Below are positions 58,181 through 64,000 of a DNA stretch of 64,000 bases, piece by piece. The position numbers were made by a program, and so were the translations under genes. A model generated the notes under the pieces. It was not told where the DNA came from. It saw only the letters and a program-made list of their open reading frames with translations, and ran no database searches. The stretch's first letter is position 1; each line of letters begins with the position of its first letter. Source of the DNA: Actinomadura nitritigenes (GTDB taxonomy: Bacteria > Actinomycetota > Actinomycetes > Streptosporangiales > Streptosporangiaceae); NCBI RefSeq assembly GCF_017573545.1, contig NZ_JAGEOK010000012.1:233064-297063 (forward strand). Reading direction: 5' to 3'.

Positions 58181-59845
58181 ATGGCAGACGGGCACGACTC
58201 GGGACGCGGCGACGCCGACCCGCTGGAGCGCTACTTCCGGCCCAGACCCGCAGGTGGGGCGGCCGAGGGCCCGGCCGACGACGGCGACATCGAGGGCGTC
58301 ACCATCGACGGGATGCCGGCGCCGCGGGTGAAGGTGGACGGGCGCGGGCCGCGGCGCCCGGGCCGCCGGATCAGCCCGCGCGCGGCGATGAGCGCCCGGC
58401 GGCAGAAGCGGTTCCTGACGCTGACCGGGACGGCGTCGGCGTTCGTGCTGCTGACCTCGGGCGGCGCGTGGGCGTTCCAGAACTACGTGACGGGCGCGAT
58501 CGACAAGGTGCACGTCGGCGGGCTCGGCAAGGGCAAGGACGGCCCGAAGGGCGCGATGACGATCCTGGTCGCCGGGGTCGACCGCCGCGAGGGGCTGACG
58601 AAGGCGCAGCAGAAGGCGGCGAAGCTGGGCCACGACCCGGGCGAGCGCTCCGACACGATGGAGCTGGTGCACGTGTCCCGGAACCACGACCGGGTGTCGA
58701 TCGTGAGCCTGCCGCGCGACTCGTACGTGACGATCCCGGCGCACCGGTCGAACGGGTCGGAGGGGGCGAAGGGGCAGCAGGTCCCGGCCCGTCCCGGCAA
58801 GCTGACCTGGGCGTACCAGTTCGGCGGGCCCGACCTCACGGTGGCGACGATCAAGCAGGCGACCGGCGTGTCGATCGACCACTACATCGAGGTGAACTTC
58901 TACGGGTTCGTCAACATGGTGGACGCGCTCGGCGGCGTGGACGTGTGCACCGAGCAGGCGGTCAACGACCCGAAGAGCGGGCTGAAGCTGCCGCAGGGCA
59001 AGTCGCATGTGGACGGGCTGAAGGCGCTGGCGTTCGCGCGGGCCCGCTACACGCTGACCGGCGGCACCGACCTCGGCCGGATCGACCGGCAGCAGCAGTT
59101 CATGGCGTCGATGATGAAGCAGGCGCTGTCGTCGAAGACGCTGAGCGACCCGGTGAAGTCGACGAAGTTCCTGAACGCGGCGCTGAAGTCGCTGCGGGTG
59201 GACCCGGAGCTCGCCAAGAGCCTGCCGAAGCTCGCCGACCAGATGAAGGACCTGTCGACCGACAGCCTGACGTTCGCGAACGTGCCGCTGGCGAACCCGG
59301 GGTACAACGCCCAGCTGTGGAACTCGCCGACGCCGCAGTCGACCGTGCAGTGGGACGAGGCGAAGTCGAACGAGCTGTTCGGCCGGATCCGGCACGACGA
59401 GCCGCTGGGCGAGACGAAGGCGCCGAAGCCGAGCGCGTCCCCGTCGAAGACGCCGTCGGACGGCCCGACGGTGCCGCCGGACGAGATCAGCGTCCGCGTC
59501 CTGAACGCGATCGGGACGCAGGGGCTGGCGACGCGCGCGGGCTCCCAGCTGACGAAGGGCGGCTTCCACGTCACGGTGGTGCCGGGGATCGCGCGGCGCG
59601 GCCTGCAGCGCACGCAGATCCAGTACGGGCCGGGGCGCGAGGACTCGGCGAAGACCCTGGCGGCGGCGATCCCGAACGCGAAGCTGAAGGAGGTCTCGTC
59701 GCTGGGGTCGCGGGTGCAGGTGATGGTGGGCGCCGACTGGGACGGGGTGAAGAAGGTGAAGGTGGCGTCGCCGTCGCCGACGGCGTCGCCCGCGTCCGGG
59801 TCGTCGCTCGACTCCGGGACCGCCACGGAGAAGCTCTGCCACTGA
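58181..59845 (+). CDS. LCP family phosphotransferase with LytR_C domain (second)
   Basis: This protein of 554 residues has a polar N-terminal tail, a helix near residues 85-105, then an LCP domain: MTILVAGVDRREGL, RSDTMELVHV, VSLPRDSYV, ALAFARARYTL and DLGRIDRQQQFM. After a Pro/Ser linker, a LytR_C domain begins ISVRVLNAIGTQGLA, ending in a Ser/Thr/Pro tail. It attaches polyprenyl-linked glycopolymer to peptidoglycan outside the membrane. A TAGAGT at 58128-58133 may be its -10. It differs from the first LCP protein in the motif after SDTM, so the two probably use different polymers. Confidence 0.9.
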   Translation: MADGHDSGRGDADPLERYFRPRPAGGAAEGPADDGDIEGVTIDGMPAPRVKVDGRGPRRPGRRISPRAAMSARRQKRFLTLTGTASAFVLLTSGGAWAFQNYVTGAIDKVHVGGLGKGKDGPKGAMTILVAGVDRREGLTKAQQKAAKLGHDPGERSDTMELVHVSRNHDRVSIVSLPRDSYVTIPAHRSNGSEGAKGQQVPARPGKLTWAYQFGGPDLTVATIKQATGVSIDHYIEVNFYGFVNMVDALGGVDVCTEQAVNDPKSGLKLPQGKSHVDGLKALAFARARYTLTGGTDLGRIDRQQQFMASMMKQALSSKTLSDPVKSTKFLNAALKSLRVDPELAKSLPKLADQMKDLSTDSLTFANVPLANPGYNAQLWNSPTPQSTVQWDEAKSNELFGRIRHDEPLGETKAPKPSASPSKTPSDGPTVPPDEISVRVLNAIGTQGLATRAGSQLTKGGFHVTVVPGIARRGLQRTQIQYGPGREDSAKTLAAAIPNAKLKEVSSLGSRVQVMVGADWDGVKKVKVASPSPTASPASGSSLDSGTATEKLCH

Positions 59846-59848
59846 CGA

Positions 59849-59867
59849 TCTAGAATATCGTTCTAGA
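59849..59867. promoter_or_regulatory. Palindromic operator overlapping the thioesterase -10
   Basis: TCTAGAATATCGTTCTAGA is a 7-bp inverted repeat around a 5-bp centre. It contains TAGAAT (59851-59856), a good TANNNT -10, so a bound repressor would block transcription. It starts 3 bp after the LCP stop. It is TetR-like in symmetry. Confidence 0.6.
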
Positions 59868-59887
59868 CAGTGGAGAGGAGCAGGGCG

Positions 59888-60691
59888 TTGGACGGTGACC
59901 TCCCCGAGGCGTTCTACGAGCCGCTCGGCGGCGGCCGGTTCGCGAGCACGCCGGCCACGGCGGGCCCGTGGTCGCCGTCGCTGCAGCACGCCGGCCCGGT
60001 CGCCGGCCTGATGGGACGGGTGTTCGAGCGCACCGGCCCGGTGCCCGGCACCCGGGTCGCGCGGGTGACGGTCGAGATCCTCTCCCCCGTGCCGGTCGCC
60101 GAGCTGGAGGTGACCGCGCGCGTCGTCCGCCCGGGGCGGCGGATCGCCCTGCTGGAGGGCGAGATGACCCATGAGGGGCGGCCGGTCGTCCGGGCCACCG
60201 CCTGGCGGATCCTGGCGGCGCCCGCCGAGGTGCCCGAGACCGTCCACGCGCCCGCCGCGCCGCCGCTGCCGGACGCCTCCGGGACGTTCACGGTCGCGCC
60301 CGAGCTGCACACGCACGGCTACCTGTCGGCGATGGAGTGGCGGCCCGTCGAGGGCTCGTTCTTCGCGCCGGGCCCCGGGACGACCTGGGCCCGCGCCCGC
60401 GTCCCGCTGGTCGCCGGGGAGACCGACTCTCCGCTGGTGCGCGCGCTCACCCTGGCCGACAGCGCGTCCGGCATCGGCAGCCAGCTCGACCTGTCCAAGT
60501 GGATGATCATCAACACCGACCTGACGGTCGCGCTGCACCGCGACCCGGCCGGGGAGTGGCTGTGCATGGGCGCGTCGCTGAGCGTGAGCCCGCACGGCAG
60601 CGCGCTGTGCGAGGCGACCCTCGCCGACGGTCACGGAGAGTTCGGACGGGTACTGCAGACCTTGATCGTGGACGAGCAGCCAACGCCCTGA
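59888..60691 (+). CDS. Acyl-CoA thioesterase family protein (double hotdog)
   Basis: This protein of about 267 residues has the two-hotdog layout of TesB-like thioesterases: YEPLGGGRFASTPATAGPWSPSLQHAG for the first half, and SYFAPG/LTLADSASGIGSQLD-like sequence with MIINTDLTVALHRDPAGEWL for the second. It would hydrolyse acyl-CoA to a free acid in the cytoplasm. GAGGAG lies 7 nt before a TTG at 59888. The operator directly upstream suggests control by a fatty-acid-type regulator. It is followed by a lipoprotein gene after 102 bp. Confidence 0.83.
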   Translation: MDGDLPEAFYEPLGGGRFASTPATAGPWSPSLQHAGPVAGLMGRVFERTGPVPGTRVARVTVEILSPVPVAELEVTARVVRPGRRIALLEGEMTHEGRPVVRATAWRILAAPAEVPETVHAPAAPPLPDASGTFTVAPELHTHGYLSAMEWRPVEGSFFAPGPGTTWARARVPLVAGETDSPLVRALTLADSASGIGSQLDLSKWMIINTDLTVALHRDPAGEWLCMGASLSVSPHGSALCEATLADGHGEFGRVLQTLIVDEQPTP

Positions 60692-60793
60692 CCTGGTGCG
60701 ATGACCGACCGACTGGACGCCGTCCGATTCTTGATCGACTACTCTGGGTAGTGAAAGGCGTGCACAGAGAAGTCACCGTCAGGAGTCCAGAGA

Positions 60794-61267
60794 ATGTCGA
60801 CAAGGTTTCTCGGCCTGATCAGCACAGCCGCCGTCGCCGCGCTCGCGGTGGCCGGCTGCGCGGCGCGGACCGACGCACGGCTCACCGCCGCGGAGGCGCC
60901 CGTCCCGTCGCCGAGCGCGTCCGCCGGGGCGGCCGACGCGCCCTCGGCGGCCGACGCCCCGAAGGGCAGGAAGAGCGCGGCGAAGGACGGCACCGACCTC
61001 AACGCCTGCCTCGACGCCGACTGCGAGGTGGAGGTCGCCGACGGCCAGCGGATCCCGCTCGACCCGAAGTACGGCGTGGACGGCATCGACGTCCGCACCG
61101 ACGGCCCGCGGGTCTTCTTCACCGCGAGCGGCCGCAACAGCAAGATGGTCACCTCGATGGACACCTCCTGGGCGGGCACCGGCTCGTCCTCGACCGTCAA
61201 CGGCCTGACCTTCCGCCCGCGCATGACCAAGGACGGAAAGATCATCGTCCGGGTCAGCCACGACTGA
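60794..61267 (+). CDS. Small lipoprotein of unknown function
   Basis: This protein of 157 residues has a signal peptide ending in the lipobox LAVAGC, so the Cys near residue 22 would carry the lipid. An Ala/Pro/Ser/Lys linker follows, then a compact domain with two Cys (NACLDADCEVEVADG) that could pair. The pattern DGQRIPLDPKYGV and the GNSKMVTS-like strands suggest a small beta fold. AGGAG lies 8 nt before the ATG. No known family was recognised; similar lipoproteins are common in Actinomadura-type genomes. Confidence 0.75.
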   Translation: MSTRFLGLISTAAVAALAVAGCAARTDARLTAAEAPVPSPSASAGAADAPSAADAPKGRKSAAKDGTDLNACLDADCEVEVADGQRIPLDPKYGVDGIDVRTDGPRVFFTASGRNSKMVTSMDTSWAGTGSSSTVNGLTFRPRMTKDGKIIVRVSHD

Positions 61268-61277
61268 CCCGGACGGC

Positions 61278-61317
61278 CCGGCGGGCGGTCACCGGACGAT
61301 CGGTGGCCGCCCGCCGG
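61278..61317. terminator. Strong bidirectional hairpin terminator
   Basis: A 17-bp stem (61278-61294 with 61301-61317, one G-T wobble) closes a 6-nt loop GACGAT. It lies between the lipoprotein stop and the MFS stop. Confidence 0.8.
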
Positions 61318-61321
61318 CGTC

Positions 61322-62722
61322 TCAGCGGTTCGAGGCGAGGACCGGGCCCGCCGGGCTCGGCGCCGGGGCGGCCTCCCGGCCCGGGATCGCCAGCGCCGCG
61401 ACCGCGCCGGCCAGCGACAGCGCCGCGCCGACCCCGATCGCGCCGCCGAAGCCGTCGGTGAAGGCGGACGGTCCCGCGTAGCCGCCGGCCTTGGCGAACG
61501 CCAGGGCGAGGACGGCGACGCCGAACACCCCGCCGAGCTGCCGTCCGGTGTTGAACACCCCGGACGCCTTGCCGATCTGCTGCGGCGCGACCGCGTTGAG
61601 CACGGCGGACTGCGCGGCGGGCATCGCCATGCTCACGCCGGCGCCCGCGATCAGCATCGGCGCGACCAGCTCCCAGTACGGCACGGACGGCGTCGCGGCG
61701 AGCGCGAGCCACCCCATCCCCGCCGCCTGCATGGCCAGGCCCAGCGCCGCCAGCGGCCGGGCGCCGACCCGGTTCACCAGCCGGCCCGCGGTCGGGGCGA
61801 CGACCGTCACCGCCGCGGTCCAGGCGAGCAGGTGCAGGCCCGCGGCGAGCGGCCGGTCGCCGCGTCCGGTCTGGAAGTACTGGGCCGCGAAGAACAGCGC
61901 CCCGTAGAGCGAGGCGTACAGGAACACCCCGGCGGCGTTCCCCGCCGCGAAGCCCCGCAGCCGGAACAGCCCCAGGGGCACCATCGGCCGCGCCGCGACC
62001 CGCTCCCAGGCCACGAACGCGACGCCGCAGACCGCGCCCGCGGCCAGCGTCCCCGCGACCTCGGCGCTGCCCCATCCGGCGGCGTCCGAGCGGATCAGGC
62101 CCCACACCAGGCCGAGGGCGGCGCCGGTCACCAGCACCAGGCCGCCCGCGTCGACGCCGTCGCCGCCGCCGCGGCTCTCCGGGATGCGGCGCAGCACCAA
62201 CGGCATGATCACCAGGCCGATCGGCACGTTCAGCCAGAAGATCCACTCCCAGGCGAGGCCCTGGGTGACGGCGCCGCCGACCACCGGGCCGCCGACCACC
62301 GCCAGCCCCGTCAGCCCGGCGAACAGCCCCAGCGCCTTCGGCCGGTCCGGCGGCGGATAGGCGGCGCTGAGCAGCGCCATCGCCAGCGGCATCACCAGGG
62401 CCGCGCCGGCGCCCTGCAGCACCCGCGCCGCGATCAGCCAGCCCGCGTCCGGCGCCAGCGCGCACGCCGCCGACGCGGCGGTGAACAGGCCCAGCCCGGC
62501 CGTGAACACCAGCCGCCGCCCGAACCGGTCGCCCAGCACGGCACCGGTCATCAGCAGGACGGCGAAGCTCAGGCTGTAGGCGTTCACCGTCCATTCGAGC
62601 TGCTCCATCGAGGTGCCGAGATCCACCCTGATCCGGCTCAGCGCCGTCGTCACCACCGTGGCGTCCAGCGCCACCATCACCGAGCCCGCGGACGCGAGCC
62701 CCATCACCCATTTCCTGTTCAT
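61322..62722 (-). CDS. MFS drug transporter, DHA2 (EmrB/QacA) type
   Basis: This protein of 466 residues is an inner-membrane proton-driven exporter with about 14 hydrophobic helices. Visible motifs are ALDATVVTTALSRIRVDLG in helix 1 (motif D1), GDRFGRR (motif A) after helix 2, and GGPVVGGAVTQGLAWEWIFWLN (motif C and its loop). The substrate is unknown; the family exports drugs and natural products. ATG at 62722. It diverges by 95 bp from an ECF sigma gene, which may control it. Confidence 0.9.
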   Translation of the reverse strand: MNRKWVMGLASAGSVMVALDATVVTTALSRIRVDLGTSMEQLEWTVNAYSLSFAVLLMTGAVLGDRFGRRLVFTAGLGLFTAASAACALAPDAGWLIAARVLQGAGAALVMPLAMALLSAAYPPPDRPKALGLFAGLTGLAVVGGPVVGGAVTQGLAWEWIFWLNVPIGLVIMPLVLRRIPESRGGGDGVDAGGLVLVTGAALGLVWGLIRSDAAGWGSAEVAGTLAAGAVCGVAFVAWERVAARPMVPLGLFRLRGFAAGNAAGVFLYASLYGALFFAAQYFQTGRGDRPLAAGLHLLAWTAAVTVVAPTAGRLVNRVGARPLAALGLAMQAAGMGWLALAATPSVPYWELVAPMLIAGAGVSMAMPAAQSAVLNAVAPQQIGKASGVFNTGRQLGGVFGVAVLALAFAKAGGYAGPSAFTDGFGGAIGVGAALSLAGAVAALAIPGREAAPAPSPAGPVLASNR

Positions 62723-62817
62723 GTCCGTACCGACCCGCGGCCCGGCGGGATCGGCCGGTCCGGACCCGATGAATTCGGCGGGCTGCCGGGTCTGTACAAG
62801 AAAGGGAGGAGCGCGGA

Positions 62818-63756
62818 GTGACCGTGATCGAGCAACCGAGCGACGAGTTCGTCCGGCTGGCCGGGCCGTTCCGGCGCGAGCTGCTGACCCACTGCTACCG
62901 GATGCTGGGGTCGGTGCAGGACGCCGAGGACCTCGTCCAGGAGACCTACCTGCGGGCCTGGCGGGCGTACGAGGACTTCGAGGGCCGCGCGTCGATGCGC
63001 ACGTGGCTCTACCGGATCGCCACCAACGCCTGCCTGAACGCACTGCGGAACGGCGGCCGGCGGGTGCTGCCCGCCGGGCTGGGCGGCCCCATCGCCGACC
63101 CGGCCGCGATCGGGCCGCGCGATCCGGAGATCACGTGGCTGGAGCCGATCGCCGACGAGCAGGCCGATCCGGCGGCGATCGTGGCCGGGCGCGCCGGGCT
63201 GCGGCTGGCCCTCATCGCGGCGCTGCAGCACCTGCCCCCGCGGCAGCGCACGGTGCTGATCCTGCGGGACGTGCTGGCCTGGTCGGCGGAGGAGACCGGC
63301 GACGCGCTCGGCATCAGCGCGACCGCGGTGCACAGCACCCTGCAGCGCGCCCGGGCCCGGCTCGACCGGCTCGATCCGGCGATCGACGAGATCGCCGAGC
63401 CCGCGGAGCCGGAGCGCCGCGACCTCCTCGACCGGTACGCCGACGCCTTCGAGCGGGCCGACATGGCCGCGCTGGCGCGGCTGCTCACCGCGGACGCGGT
63501 CTGGGAGATGCCGCCGAACCCCTCGTGGTTCGCGGGGCGCGACGCGGTCCTGCGGCTGCTCGAGGTCCGGCTGGCGGCCAAGCGGAGCCGGCTGGTGCCG
63601 GTCCGGGCCAACGGGCAGCCGGGGTTCGCGATGTACGTGGACGGCGAGGCGTTCGCCGTCCAGGTCGTCACGCTGCGCGGCCCCGCCATCGCGGCGGTGA
63701 CCGCGTTCCACGACGCGGCCCTGGTCGAGCGCTTCGGCCTGCCGCGACGCCTGTGA
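62818..63756 (+). CDS. ECF sigma factor, SigG/TIGR02960-like, with SnoaL-like tail
   Basis: This protein of 312 residues has region 2 (LTHCYRMLGSVQDAEDLVQETYLRAWRA), region 4 (LQHLPPRQRTVLILRDVLAWSAEETGDALGISATAVHSTLQRARARL) and a C-terminal SnoaL-like domain from about residue 200 (LLDRYADAFERADMAALARLL). This is the TIGR02960/SigG type, in which the tail replaces an anti-sigma factor. It lacks the DGGG and NP motifs of ECF41, so it is a different group from the factor at 47605. GGAGG lies 8 nt before the GTG. Confidence 0.9.
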   Translation: MTVIEQPSDEFVRLAGPFRRELLTHCYRMLGSVQDAEDLVQETYLRAWRAYEDFEGRASMRTWLYRIATNACLNALRNGGRRVLPAGLGGPIADPAAIGPRDPEITWLEPIADEQADPAAIVAGRAGLRLALIAALQHLPPRQRTVLILRDVLAWSAEETGDALGISATAVHSTLQRARARLDRLDPAIDEIAEPAEPERRDLLDRYADAFERADMAALARLLTADAVWEMPPNPSWFAGRDAVLRLLEVRLAAKRSRLVPVRANGQPGFAMYVDGEAFAVQVVTLRGPAIAAVTAFHDAALVERFGLPRRL

Positions 63757-63806
63757 CCGCCCCCTGCGGTCGCCGCCGATCCCGCGCCGGTCGGGCGGGC
63801 GGCCGG

Positions 63807-63839
63807 CGCCCCCGCGCCCGAGTGGCGGACGCGGGGGCG
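63807..63839. terminator. GC-rich hairpin between convergent genes
   Basis: A perfect 10-bp stem, CGCCCCCGCG (63807-63816)/CGCGGGGGCG (63830-63839), with a 13-nt loop lies between the sigma gene and the acyl-CoA dehydrogenase. A short duplication, ACTGGTGCTCTGGG, follows at 63840 and again at 63857. Confidence 0.65.
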
Positions 63840-63871
63840 ACTGGTGCTCTGGGACTACTGGTGCTCTGGGG

Positions 63872-64000
63872 CTACTTGAGGAGCTGGCGGGCGATGACCA
63901 TGCGCTGGATCTGGTTGGTGCCCTCGTAGATCTGGGTGATCTTGGCGTCGCGCATCATCCGCTCCACCGGGAACTCCCGCGTGTACCCGTACCCGCCCAA
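63872..64000 (-). CDS. Acyl-CoA dehydrogenase, C-terminal end only
   Basis: The last 42 codons read LGGYGYTREFPVERMMRDA then KITQIYEGTNQIQRMVIARQ and end LLK. This is the classical C-terminus of acyl-CoA dehydrogenases, with the FAD/substrate-binding GGYGY and the EGTNQIQR motif carrying the catalytic-region Glu of YEGT. The enzyme introduces a trans double bond into acyl-CoA during beta-oxidation. The gene enters from the right edge, and the rest lies outside. Confidence 0.93.
   Translation of the reverse strand: MGGYGYTREFPVERMMRDAKITQIYEGTNQIQRMVIARQLLK

Noticed and set aside
1..64000. Insertion sequence, prophage or integrative element
   Set aside because: No transposase, integrase, terminal inverted repeats or phage structural genes were seen on either strand.

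Overview
The window is about 64 kb of very GC-rich DNA with GTG and TTG starts, tight gene overlaps and few AT-rich patches. The gene content (an FbiC-type F420 enzyme, LytR-CpsA-Psr (LCP) proteins with LytR_C tails, a TIGR03089 protein, a DUF5941 protein, actinobacterial ECF sigma factors, a HelD/HelR-type ATPase) points to a filamentous actinobacterium. An Actinomadura/Thermomonosporaceae-like genome fits best, but that placement is inference. I see no rRNA, tRNA, CRISPR array or insertion sequence.

Layout. 1-7.5 kb: a partial secreted binding protein, fbiC closed by a perfect 17-bp hairpin, a small membrane ORF running into a repeat-like intergenic stretch, a HhH-GPD DNA glycosylase, an NDP-sugar pyrophosphorylase, a GT4 glycosyltransferase and a methyltransferase. 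7.5-18.3 kb: a UPF0104 flippase-like protein, thioredoxin, GT4 and GT2 enzymes, a GT-C-like membrane protein, TIGR03089, an LCP protein and two paralogous membrane acyltransferases. 18.4-28 kb: a teichoic-acid-like block with two GT2/TagF fusions, an orphan beta-rich protein, a GT4 enzyme, a GT-C-like membrane protein and a CDP-alcohol phosphotransferase. 29-31 kb: two membrane-anchored proteins of unknown function. 31-39.4 kb: wecB with a coiled-coil protein and a tandem-GT protein on one strand, diverging from GT4, wecC and GT4 on the other. Together wecB and wecC predict UDP-ManNAcA.

39.4-49.3 kb is mostly non-envelope: a PQQ-propeller protein, an HD hydrolase, an SRPBCC/acetoacetate-decarboxylase-like/degenerate-SDR cluster, a HelD/HelR ATPase with a structured leader, an ECF41 sigma factor diverging from its carboxymuconolactone-decarboxylase partner with matching promoters on both sides, and a TetR regulator. 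49.3-54.3 kb is a translationally coupled six-gene operon: a degenerate CDP-alcohol phosphotransferase, DUF5941, a LicC-like cytidylyltransferase, a glycerol-1-phosphate-dehydrogenase-like enzyme, a second CDP-alcohol phosphotransferase and a GT2. It diverges from an IspD/TarI-like cytidylyltransferase and a glycerophosphodiesterase. 55.9-64 kb: a membrane protein, an ExoA-like GT2, a second LCP protein, a thioesterase under a palindromic operator, a lipoprotein, an MFS exporter, a SigG/TIGR02960-type sigma factor and the end of an acyl-CoA dehydrogenase.

How it fits together: most of the window can be read as one envelope-glycopolymer region. It supplies activated sugars (NDP-sugar pyrophosphorylase, WecB/WecC), activated alcohols (cytidylyltransferases, glycerol-1-phosphate dehydrogenase), polymerising and decorating enzymes (TagF fusions, GT4/GT2, acyltransferases, CDP-alcohol phosphotransferases), a possible flippase, and LCP ligases that attach polymer to peptidoglycan. 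The most novel candidate is the coupled CDP-alcohol operon at 49.3-54.3 kb.
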